A stretch of DNA of 64,000 bases. Origin: an uncultured Pseudomonadota bacterium. GTDB taxonomy: Bacteria > Pseudomonadota > Gammaproteobacteria > Burkholderiales > SG8-39. Below the pieces are notes generated by a model that was given only the letters and a program-made list of their open reading frames with translations, was not told the origin of the DNA and did not search any database. The stretch lies in the NCBI GenBank assembly GCA_903921325.1, contig CAIXPL010000008.1:272029-336028 (forward strand). The letters are read 5' to 3'. Position 1 is the stretch's first letter, and every line of letters starts with the position of its first letter. Made by a program: the position numbers and the translations under genes. This document shows positions 54,960 through 64,000 of the stretch, piece by piece.

Positions 54960-56705
54960 TCAGTCGTTAGCTGCCTTCGCGCGTCCGGCACCCGCCCCGC
55001 CCTCAATCATGCGGGTGATCTGCCACTGCTGCGCGATCGACAGAATATTGTTCACCAGCCAGTACAACACGAGGCCCGAGGGGAACCAGAAGAACATGAT
55101 GCCGAAGATGAAAGGCATGAACATCATCACCTTGGCCTGCACCGGATCGGGCGGCTTCGGGCTCAAGCGGGTTTGCAGCACCATCGAGCCGAGCATCAGC
55201 AGCGGCAGGATATAGAGCGGATCGGGCAACGACAGATCATGGACCCAGCCAATGAACGGCGCCTGGCGCAACTCCACCGCGCCAAGCAAAGTCCAGTAGA
55301 GCGCCAGAAACACCGGGATCTGCACCACGATCGGTAGACAGCCACCCAATGGGTTGATCTTCTCGGTCTTGTACATTTCCATCATGGCCGCGTTCAGCTT
55401 CATGCGGTCATCGCCATACTGCTCGCGCAGCTTGGTGAGTCGCGGCGCCACCACCTTCATCTTCGCCATCGAGCGATAGCTCGCCGCCGAGAGCGGGAAG
55501 AACACCGCCTTGATCAGCACCGTGAGCAGAATGATCGCAACACCCCAGTTACCCGCTCCGGGGATATGCACACCCAATAGGTCCACGCCGCTATGGAACA
55601 TCTGCAGCAACCAGAATAGCGGCTGGGCAAAGATCTTGAGCACACCATAATCGACCACGATCTCCAGGCCTTTGGCCAGGTCCTTGAGCGTGGACTGCTG
55701 CTGCGGCCCGGCATAGAACGGCATTTGCACCGAGGCACTGGCCGCGGGCGCCAGCGCCGCCACCGGCAATTTCATACCGGCGCGATACAGCCCCGGGCCG
55801 ACCTGCTGCGCGTAGTACTCACGCTCGTGTCCTTCGGGTGGCACCAGCGCGGCAACAAAATAGTGCTGCACCATGGCGACCCAGCCATCGGTGAAACCCT
55901 TGGTGGGAATTTCGCTTTTGTTCTTATCCAGATCACTCCAGTCGACCTTGTGATACTTGGTCTCGTCGGTATAGACCGCGGGGCCGGTGAAGGTCTTCAC
56001 GCCAAAGCTGGTCTCACCGCCCGGCGTACTTGCATCGCGAGTGAGATGGAAATACGCCCACTGCGCCGGAATTTCTGCGCTTGAGCCATTCACCAGCTCC
56101 TGCCCGATATCGATCAGAAAACTACCGCGATGAAACGTATAAGTCTTGATCGCCTTGACGCCGCCGGGCTCCTGCGCCTGCAGACGCACCACGACAGTAT
56201 CCTGCCCGGCGCTCAGTTCATAGTGGGTCTGCGCGGCCTGGAAGGTGCTGTTGTGGTTGGGCAAACCCGCACCGTTATAACCACTTTGCAGTGCGTAGTG
56301 GCGCCCCGGTCCGAGCAGCGTGAGTGGCTTGGCGGGGTCCTCAGGGTCATTCTGGGTCAGCAGGTCTAACCGCACGAGGCTCGCCCCGCGCGGATCAATC
56401 CAGGCCTCCAGCACATCGGTCTGCACACGGATCGCATTATCAGCCACGGTCGTGCTCGCTGCCGCGGCCTGGGCAGCGGCGGGCACCGCAGCACTGCCGT
56501 TCGGCGCGCCAGCGGCGGGCGGCGCGCCCCCGGGCACGCTCGATCCCGGCACATTTGTGCCCGGCACCGCATCGGCCTTGGGTGCGACCGGTGCGCTTTG
56601 CATGCCGGTGGGCAGCAGCGGCTCGTTTTCCTTTTGCCAGTTCTGCCAGAGCGAGAGCACGGAGAACGAGAACACCACCATCAGGACAAGACGTTGAATA
56701 TCCAT
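54960..56705 (-). CDS. yidC: Membrane protein insertase YidC
   Basis: A 581-residue insertase. N-terminal membrane anchor (RLVLMVVFSFSVLSLWQNW), a long Ala/Pro/Gly-rich linker, the large periplasmic beta domain, then five C-terminal spans with PLFWLLQMFH, FFPLSAASYRSMAKM, GGCLPIVVQIPVFLALYWTL and KVMMFMPFIFGIMFFWFPSGLVLYWLVNNILSI. All regions are complete. It lies between mnmE and yidD in the standard order mnmE-yidC-yidD-rnpA-rpmH. Confidence 0.97.
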   Translation of the reverse strand: MDIQRLVLMVVFSFSVLSLWQNWQKENEPLLPTGMQSAPVAPKADAVPGTNVPGSSVPGGAPPAAGAPNGSAAVPAAAQAAAASTTVADNAIRVQTDVLEAWIDPRGASLVRLDLLTQNDPEDPAKPLTLLGPGRHYALQSGYNGAGLPNHNSTFQAAQTHYELSAGQDTVVVRLQAQEPGGVKAIKTYTFHRGSFLIDIGQELVNGSSAEIPAQWAYFHLTRDASTPGGETSFGVKTFTGPAVYTDETKYHKVDWSDLDKNKSEIPTKGFTDGWVAMVQHYFVAALVPPEGHEREYYAQQVGPGLYRAGMKLPVAALAPAASASVQMPFYAGPQQQSTLKDLAKGLEIVVDYGVLKIFAQPLFWLLQMFHSGVDLLGVHIPGAGNWGVAIILLTVLIKAVFFPLSAASYRSMAKMKVVAPRLTKLREQYGDDRMKLNAAMMEMYKTEKINPLGGCLPIVVQIPVFLALYWTLLGAVELRQAPFIGWVHDLSLPDPLYILPLLMLGSMVLQTRLSPKPPDPVQAKVMMFMPFIFGIMFFWFPSGLVLYWLVNNILSIAQQWQITRMIEGGAGAGRAKAAND

Positions 56706-56718
56706 GGATTGCGCGTAA

Positions 56719-56958
56719 TCAGGTTGGACTTACAGAGTCGGAGGAGCGACCGGGCACCGGATCATAGCCGCCCGGATGCCAGGGATGACACCGTGACAGG
56801 CGTCTGATCGCAAGATAACTGCCATGCGCACCGCCATGCAGCCGCAATGCCTGCTCGGCATAGTCAGAACACGAGGGGTAAAACCGGCAGCGCGGCGCGA
56901 GTAACGGACTCACAAAGTAACGATACACGCGCACCAGACCGATCAGGAGTCGCTTCAT
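56719..56958 (-). CDS. yidD: Membrane protein insertion efficiency factor YidD
   Basis: A 79-residue protein. Diagnostic [26 protein letters not shown] and [17 protein letters not shown] with the three conserved cysteines. Located between yidC and rnpA, overlapping rnpA by four bases. Confidence 0.95.
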   Translation of the reverse strand: MKRLLIGLVRVYRYFVSPLLAPRCRFYPSCSDYAEQALRLHGGAHGSYLAIRRLSRCHPWHPGGYDPVPGRSSDSVSPT

Positions 56959-57227
56959 GGTCCGGCCTGGATCAGCGTACGTGCCGCGGCGCCGTGGTCG
57001 ATCGCCCGATCAAACGGCGCGCGCAGGCGAACGACACAGTCATAGCCAGACCAACGTTGCTGCTCAATGCGAAACTGTTCGCGCACGACCCGGCGCACCC
57101 GATTGCGATCGACCGCTCGAGGCGACATCCGCTTGGGAACAATCTGGGCGAGACGAACATAGTCGAGACCATTGGGGCGGTATTGCAGGCGCAACGGCCC
57201 GGACGAGCGCGAGCGACCCGACTTCAA
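56955..57227 (-). CDS. rnpA: Ribonuclease P protein component
   Basis: A 90-residue RNase P cofactor if started at the TTG at 57227. The RNP motif [17 protein letters not shown] and the C-terminal part are standard. The conserved N-terminal helix (matching [17 protein letters not shown], equal to the RLLTPSQFTFVF region of E. coli RnpA) is encoded just upstream in the same frame, at about 57283-57228, without an ATG, GTG or TTG. So either the protein begins at the TTG and lacks the first helix, or it starts at a CTG around 57284 or 57302. The latter would give about 109 residues, the normal length of the family. Confidence 0.9.
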   Translation of the reverse strand: MKSGRSRSSGPLRLQYRPNGLDYVRLAQIVPKRMSPRAVDRNRVRRVVREQFRIEQQRWSGYDCVVRLRAPFDRAIDHGAAARTLIQAGP

Positions 57228-57298
57228 TACCTGCTCGACAGCAGCACCACCGAGCCGCTGGCTCGTGTGCCAGCGCAGCGACAGTGCAGGGGTCGGAT

Positions 57299-57433
57299 TC
57301 AGACGGCCAGACGAGCGCGGCCCTTGGCGCGGCGGGCCCGGATCACGGCACGACCGCCGCGAGTGCTCATCCGCACGAGAAAACCGTGGGTACGTTTGCG
57401 GCGAGTGACAGAGGGCTGGTAGGTGCGTTTCAT
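57299..57433 (-). CDS. rpmH: 50S ribosomal protein L34
   Basis: A 44-residue ribosomal protein, complete: [20 protein letters not shown] then [19 protein letters not shown]. It is the first gene of the leftward rpmH-rnpA-yidD-yidC-mnmE operon, with a promoter upstream. The longer frame to 57664 is rejected. Confidence 0.98.
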   Translation of the reverse strand: MKRTYQPSVTRRKRTHGFLVRMSTRGGRAVIRARRAKGRARLAV

Positions 57434-57468
57434 TGCGAAATCCGCGTGAACTTCAGAGAACCGCAGAT

Positions 57469-57496
57469 TAGATATTGAAACAGGGGTGCCTGTCAA
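57469..57496 (-). promoter_or_regulatory. Probable rpmH promoter
   Basis: On the minus strand, TTGACA (57496-57491) and TATCTA (57474-57469) are spaced by 16 bases. The -35 is a full consensus. Transcription would start around 57461, leaving a leader of about 28 bases to the rpmH ATG. A DnaA box lies just upstream. Confidence 0.65.
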
Positions 57497-57514
57497 TACC
57501 CAGGTGCTGCAAGC

Positions 57515-57523
57515 TGTGGATAA
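57515..57523 (+). promoter_or_regulatory. DnaA box upstream of dnaA and rpmH
   Basis: TGTGGATAA, a perfect match to the 9-bp DnaA box (reverse of TTATCCACA), in the 265-base gap between the divergent rpmH and dnaA genes. It suits autoregulation of dnaA by DnaA, and is adjacent to the -35 of the rpmH promoter. Confidence 0.75.
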
Positions 57524-57698
57524 CTCGGGTGGAAACACGCTATGATGCAGGCATTGGACCGGTCGGCACCAAGGCGAACAGAACGCCAGTGGCGACCCTC
57601 CACGCACCCTCTTTTTAGCATATCCGATGGCGGCCCCTACGAGCTGCCGGCTTGGTCCGTTCAACTCTGACTGCGTGTCACGTTCAGCTTATTGATTC

Positions 57699-59114
57699 AT
57701 GCCCAGCATCTGGTCTGCCTGCTGCGAAGAGCTCGAACGGGAACTGCCGCGCCAGCAGTTCGTCACCTGGATCACGCCCCTACGTGAGCAGGACAGCGCG
57801 GCGGGTTCACTGCGACTGGTGGCTCCCAACCGGTTCGTGATGCAATGGGTACGCGACCGATACTTGGCACGGATTGAAACCCTGGCTAGCGAGGCCGCTG
57901 GCCTGCCATTGCGCCTGGTTCTTGAGATCGCCACCGCACCAGCCGGCACTGCCGATGATGACGAACCCGGTGCGGGAGCGCTCGTCAGCGAGTCGGATGA
58001 GGCTGATACTGAGGATGTGACCCCGGTGCGCGCCGAGCCCCAGCCAACCGCGCGGGTTACCGGCCCGGCAGCTCGAGCCGACGGTGCACCCGATCGCTCC
58101 AACCTGCTGGACGGATTTACCTTTGAGAGTTTTGTGACGGGCAAGGCCAATCAGATGGCGCGCGCCGCCGCGCTGCAAGTCGCCGAACACCCCGGAACAT
58201 CGTATAACCCGCTGTTCATCTATGGTGGTGTCGGACTGGGTAAAACCCATCTGATCCACGCCGTTGGCCAACGCTTGCGCCTGGCCAAACCCAATGCGCG
58301 CATACGCTACTTGCACGCTGCGCAGTATGTCTCGGACGTGGTGCGTGCCTATCAGCAGAAATCTTTCGATGATTTCAAGCGCTACTATCACTCGCTTGAT
58401 CTGCTGCTGATTGACGACATCCAGTTCTTTACCAACAAAGACCGGACTCAGGAAGAATTCTTCTACGCCTTCAATGCGTTGATCGAATCGCAAAAGCAGG
58501 TCATTATCACCTGCGATACCTATCCGCGTGATATTGCCGGTCTCGATGAGCGGCTGAAATCACGGTTTAGCTGGGGACTGACGGTTGCTATCGAGCCTCC
58601 CGAACAGGAAATGCGGGTCGCGATCATCCTCAAGAAAGCCGCTGCTGTCGGTGTTGAGTTGCCCGAGGAGGTCGCCTTTTTCATTGCCAAACATATCCGC
58701 ACCAATGTGCGTGAACTGGAAGGTGCGTTGAAGAGCGTGCTGGCGTTTGCCCGGTTCAATGGCAAGGACATTAATCTGGAAGTCGCCAAGGATGCACTCA
58801 AGGACCTGCTGTCGCTGCACAACCGGCAGATATCCATTGAGAACATTCAGAAAACTGTGGCTGACTTCTACAAGCTCAAAACCTCCGACATGCATTCCAA
58901 GAAGCGATCGCGCAATATCGCCAGACCTCGCCAGATGGCGATGGCGCTATCGCGCGATCTAACGCAGATGAGTTTGCCCGATATCGGCGAAGCGTTCGGC
59001 AACCGCGATCACACCACGGTGTTACACGCCTGCAACACGATCGCGAACTTGCGCGAGAAGGACCCCAGTATTGGTCGCGAATATCTGGTACTTGAGCAGG
59101 TTCTAAAGGGCTGA
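57699..59114 (+). CDS. dnaA: Chromosomal replication initiator DnaA
   Basis: A 471-residue initiator. Domain I is at residues 1-80 ([24 protein letters not shown]), an Ala/Glu/Asp-rich linker follows, the AAA+ domain has [18 protein letters not shown] and the [11 protein letters not shown]alker B, and domain IV ends with [18 protein letters not shown], the DnaA-box recognition motif. All intact. The start is the ATG giving [12 protein letters not shown]. Confidence 0.98.
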   Translation: MPSIWSACCEELERELPRQQFVTWITPLREQDSAAGSLRLVAPNRFVMQWVRDRYLARIETLASEAAGLPLRLVLEIATAPAGTADDDEPGAGALVSESDEADTEDVTPVRAEPQPTARVTGPAARADGAPDRSNLLDGFTFESFVTGKANQMARAAALQVAEHPGTSYNPLFIYGGVGLGKTHLIHAVGQRLRLAKPNARIRYLHAAQYVSDVVRAYQQKSFDDFKRYYHSLDLLLIDDIQFFTNKDRTQEEFFYAFNALIESQKQVIITCDTYPRDIAGLDERLKSRFSWGLTVAIEPPEQEMRVAIILKKAAAVGVELPEEVAFFIAKHIRTNVRELEGALKSVLAFARFNGKDINLEVAKDALKDLLSLHNRQISIENIQKTVADFYKLKTSDMHSKKRSRNIARPRQMAMALSRDLTQMSLPDIGEAFGNRDHTTVLHACNTIANLREKDPSIGREYLVLEQVLKG

Positions 59115-59407
59115 GCGATGATGCCCCATCAGCCCCGTGACTCTGGATGCTTGTGGATAACTATGTGGATGACCGGTGTACAGCCTGTTGGATCCCTGTT
59201 GGCCCGGCTTGAATTTAGCTGGGACGGTTTGGGGACAACTCGCTCATGGATGGTCATGTCACCTGAAGCATCCACAACCCAGTACATCGTTGCGCACCAG
59301 CACCCCCAGCTTGCTCACAGGAAAAACAGTTTAATAATCAACGACCTTCCCGGCTTATCAACAGAAATGGCCGTGCTTCATCAGTCATCATCAAGGATAA
59401 CTATCCA
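59115..59407. other. oriC: Probable oriC between dnaA and dnaN
   Basis: A 293-base non-coding gap. It holds a perfect DnaA box TGTGGATAA at 59152-59160, a one-mismatch copy TGTGGATGA at 59164-59172, a two-mismatch copy GCATCCACA at 59268-59276 and TTATCAACA (one mismatch) at 59355-59363. AT-rich sequence (59321-59345, with AACAGTTTAATAATCAAC) is a candidate unwinding element. Bidirectional gene orientation around dnaA supports an origin here; position by replication profiling has not been done. Confidence 0.7.
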
Positions 59408-60517
59408 ATGACTTTAATAACTATCCCGCGCGAGATCCTGCTCAAGCCCCTGCAAGCGGTAAGCGGGATCATTGAACGTCGCCACACGCTGGCGATTTTG
59501 TCCAATGTGCTGATCGCTCGAGAAGCCGCTGCGCTGCGGTTTCTGGCAACTGACGTCGAGATCGAGATCAGCGCAAGCATTACTGCGGAACCGACCAGCG
59601 ATGAGCGCACGGTGACGGTGGGAGCACGCAAACTGCTCGATATCCTGCGCGCTCTTCCGGATAAGGCCGAGATTTCTCTGGTTGCCCAGGAAAAGCGGCT
59701 GATCGTCAAGAGCGGCAAGAGCCGTTACACCTTGCAGACGCTGCCAACCGAAGATTTTCCGCGCATGGCGGCGCCAGAGTCCGGGTCAGTCTCACTGTCC
59801 ATTCCACAGGCCTTGCTCAAATCACTATTTCTGCAAGTGGCCTACGCGATGGCGCAGCAGGATATCCGCTATTACCTCAATGGTTTGTTGCTGATGGTCG
59901 ACAACGGCGTGCTGCGCGTGGTGGCTACCGACGGGCACCGGCTGGCATTGGCCGAGCGTGAAGTGGCACCAAAAGACATCGGTAAACAGGAAGTGATTCT
60001 GCCGCGTAAGACTGTTCTGGAACTGGCCCGCCTGCTGGACGATAGCGACGATCCGGTGGCGATTGAACTGACCGGCAATCAGGCTCGCTTCAGCTTTGGT
60101 AGCACGGTGCTGGTGTCCAAGCTGATCGATGGCAAGTTTCCTGATTACAACCGGGTGATTCCGAAGAATCATCCGAAAAATCTGGTGCTCAATCGCCTCT
60201 TGCTGCTGCATGCCTTGCAGCGTGCAGCCATTCTGACCAACGACAAGTTCCGTGGCGTGCGCTGGATCCTGGGTGAAAACACCTTGCGCATCAGCTCGAA
60301 TAACACCGAGCAGGAAGAAGCGCAGGAAGAACTCGATATTGCCTATACGGGTGAAGCCCTGGATATCGGTTTTAACGTAAGTTATCTGCTCGATGTGCTC
60401 AACAACCTGGAAACCGACGAGGTCGAATGCGCGCTCGGCGATGGCAATTCCAGTGCGCTATTTACGCTGAAAGATCGTGCCGACTTCAAATACGTTGTGA
60501 TGCCGATGCGCATCTGA
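59408..60517 (+). CDS. dnaN: DNA polymerase III beta subunit (sliding clamp)
   Basis: A 369-residue clamp of three domains; it starts MTLITIPREILLKPLQAVSGIIERRHTLAILSNVLI, and ends with YVVMPMRI, the standard clamp C-terminus. Normal length. It follows the presumed origin and precedes gyrB. Confidence 0.98.
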   Translation: MTLITIPREILLKPLQAVSGIIERRHTLAILSNVLIAREAAALRFLATDVEIEISASITAEPTSDERTVTVGARKLLDILRALPDKAEISLVAQEKRLIVKSGKSRYTLQTLPTEDFPRMAAPESGSVSLSIPQALLKSLFLQVAYAMAQQDIRYYLNGLLLMVDNGVLRVVATDGHRLALAEREVAPKDIGKQEVILPRKTVLELARLLDDSDDPVAIELTGNQARFSFGSTVLVSKLIDGKFPDYNRVIPKNHPKNLVLNRLLLLHALQRAAILTNDKFRGVRWILGENTLRISSNNTEQEEAQEELDIAYTGEALDIGFNVSYLLDVLNNLETDEVECALGDGNSSALFTLKDRADFKYVVMPMRI

Positions 60518-60620
60518 TCGATCGAATCCAGCCAGATATATTTTTCTCGCGGCGTCAAACGAGCAAGCTAAAGCGATTGCAAGGGAAAGGTTCCCGTTCA
60601 CTTGGGTCCACGGAGTTTGA

Positions 60621-63122
<2,502 letters not shown>

Positions 63123-63269
63123 GGCGCAGCCCGCCCGACAAGCGGCGCCGGGTCACCGTCTTGAAGATGGCGCCCAAGGTTACAAATCGTCATTGACTCT
63201 TGGCGCGGGGTGGTAAAGCGGACCGGGGCTGGCCCAACGCAGGGCTACTGCGCGAGCAGGTTTTGCATT

Positions 63270-63866
63270 TTATAGCCTGAGCAACGCCGCGGTTGCATCC
63301 ATCTGTTCATGCTCGAACGCGGGTGCAAAATCGTCCAGTTCGCTAGCGTGCAGTCCGACATCTCGGCTTAGGGCTACGTGCCGCCATTTGGCAACCGCGG
63401 CATGTACTTCGGCCAAGATCGATAGCGCTTGCTGCGCATCCAACGCGAAAGAAGACGCTCGTGCGACCAGCATCTGAACGTCGGTAATCGGCCCATCGTG
63501 CTCTGACAGCCAAGTCTTTGATTCTCTGTCCTTGTCGGGGAACGGGTTGATGTCGAAAGCTGGCGCCAGTCGCCAAAAACCGCGCTCCACATGCAGGAAG
63601 CCATGATTTTGCAGATGATCATCCACATTCGTGATCAACAGATTGAATGAAAGACGGCGCCAGAGTTCGTGCAGGTCTTCAACGGGTGAGTGGCAGTGTG
63701 ACCGGATCGCATCCGCAATTTCATCATAGCTGTGGTCTTGCTCCCGGGATGATTGCAGGAGAGATGCTGCCGATTGGTAAGGAATGCGGTTGTCGGCATC
63801 GCCTCGATCGAACCTGCTAATGACAGCCACGGGCCCGTCAGCTAACGCAACTACCCGCGCGGGTTG
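63270..63866 (-). pseudogene. HipA-like serine/threonine kinase, C-terminal fragment
   Basis: The homologous part is about 200 residues. It contains VAVISRFDRGD, LLITNVDDHLQNHGFLH (the HipA-C kinase motif with catalytic aspartate and asparagine) and LAPAFDINPFPD (metal-binding aspartate). HipA is normally about 430 residues, and here the N-terminal half is missing. The first 20 residues of the open frame read straight through the repeat sequence at the right edge, so the gene is cut by that element. No hipB antitoxin is visible in the window. Confidence 0.75.
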
Positions 63867-63869
63867 CGT

Positions 63870-63940
63870 ATTCCAAGCAATCTGGACAGTGATTCCACGG
63901 CAAACTGGACACGCATTCCACGTCAAACTGGACAGTCGGA
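63870..63940. repeat. 23-bp tandem repeats, possible insertion-sequence end
   Basis: The core CTGGACA recurs at 63882, 63905 and 63928, exactly 23 bases apart, each followed by a variant of ATTCCACG. A fourth, degenerate copy of the ATTCCA part is at about 63870. Multiple closely spaced repeats of this kind are known at the ends of IS21-family elements and similar ones. The repeats interrupt the hipA frame. No transposase is visible before the window ends at 64000. Confidence 0.6.
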
Positions 63941-64000
63941 GCGTAGCGACGCGGGGTTAAGGGGTTTTACGCTGAGCCGCGTATCCGAGTCAAGTTTTCA

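Overview
The window is about 62% GC and reads as a chromosome segment from a betaproteobacterium, most likely in or near the Burkholderiales. The reasons are the order tlpA-aroQ-accB-accC-prmA-(zinc ribbon/DUF3426)-pfkB, the mpl-yqiA pair, a Bug-type solute receptor, GTP-dependent PEP carboxykinase, and the replication-origin layout. The species cannot be named from sequence alone.

Layout. 1-4.8 kb: an RNB-family ribonuclease, yqiA and mpl on the minus strand, and a divergent nucleotidyltransferase-like gene. 5.0-9.7 kb: a complete five-gene Liv-type ABC importer operon. 9.7-15.5 kb: the tlpA, aroQ, accB, accC, prmA, zinc-ribbon, pfkB run. 15.5-27.6 kb: a tightly packed minus-strand operon of twelve genes for a reduced F/ICE-like type IV secretion system (propilin, TraL, TraE, TraK, TraB, TraV, TraC, two unrecognised envelope proteins, a TraH/PFL_4711-like protein, the TraG N-terminal domain, and a tandem ribbon-helix-helix protein). 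No relaxase, coupling protein, TraU, TraN or TraF is visible. This is the most unusual part of the window. 27.8-32.5 kb: a tungstate-type ABC importer (tupBCA) divergent from a molybdopterin hydroxylase large subunit that has no visible partner subunits. 32.5-37.2 kb: two parS sites followed by mnmG-rsmG-parA-parB. 37.3-46.9 kb: small metabolic and envelope genes, including VOC, HemJ/CopD-like, ferredoxin, VanZ, zinc metallopeptidase, pckG, AbrB-type transporter, 2OG oxygenase and a lone modA. 46.9-53.5 kb: accessory DNA with a Fic protein, a Bug/acyl-CoA ligase/HCCA isomerase operon, orphan genes, and a scar where a lytic transglycosylase fragment abuts a Rieske oxygenase fragment. 53.5-57.4 kb: mnmE-yidC-yidD-rnpA-rpmH leftward. 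57.7-63.1 kb: dnaA-dnaN-gyrB rightward, with DnaA boxes in both the rpmH/dnaA and dnaA/dnaN gaps. The right end holds a hipA fragment cut by 23-bp tandem repeats that look like an insertion-sequence end.

How the parts connect. The replication origin and the parS/ParAB segregation locus lie about 26 kb apart, and transcription diverges around dnaA as expected at an origin. The type IV secretion operon sits between housekeeping genes close to the origin. The tungstate/molybdate transport genes (tupBCA, modA) and the molybdo-hydroxylase suggest use of Mo/W cofactor. The Bug receptor, CoA ligase and HCCA isomerase probably act together on an imported organic acid. Start codons were moved inward from the longest frames wherever conserved domains, Shine-Dalgarno sites or 1-11 base overlaps with the upstream gene indicated it.
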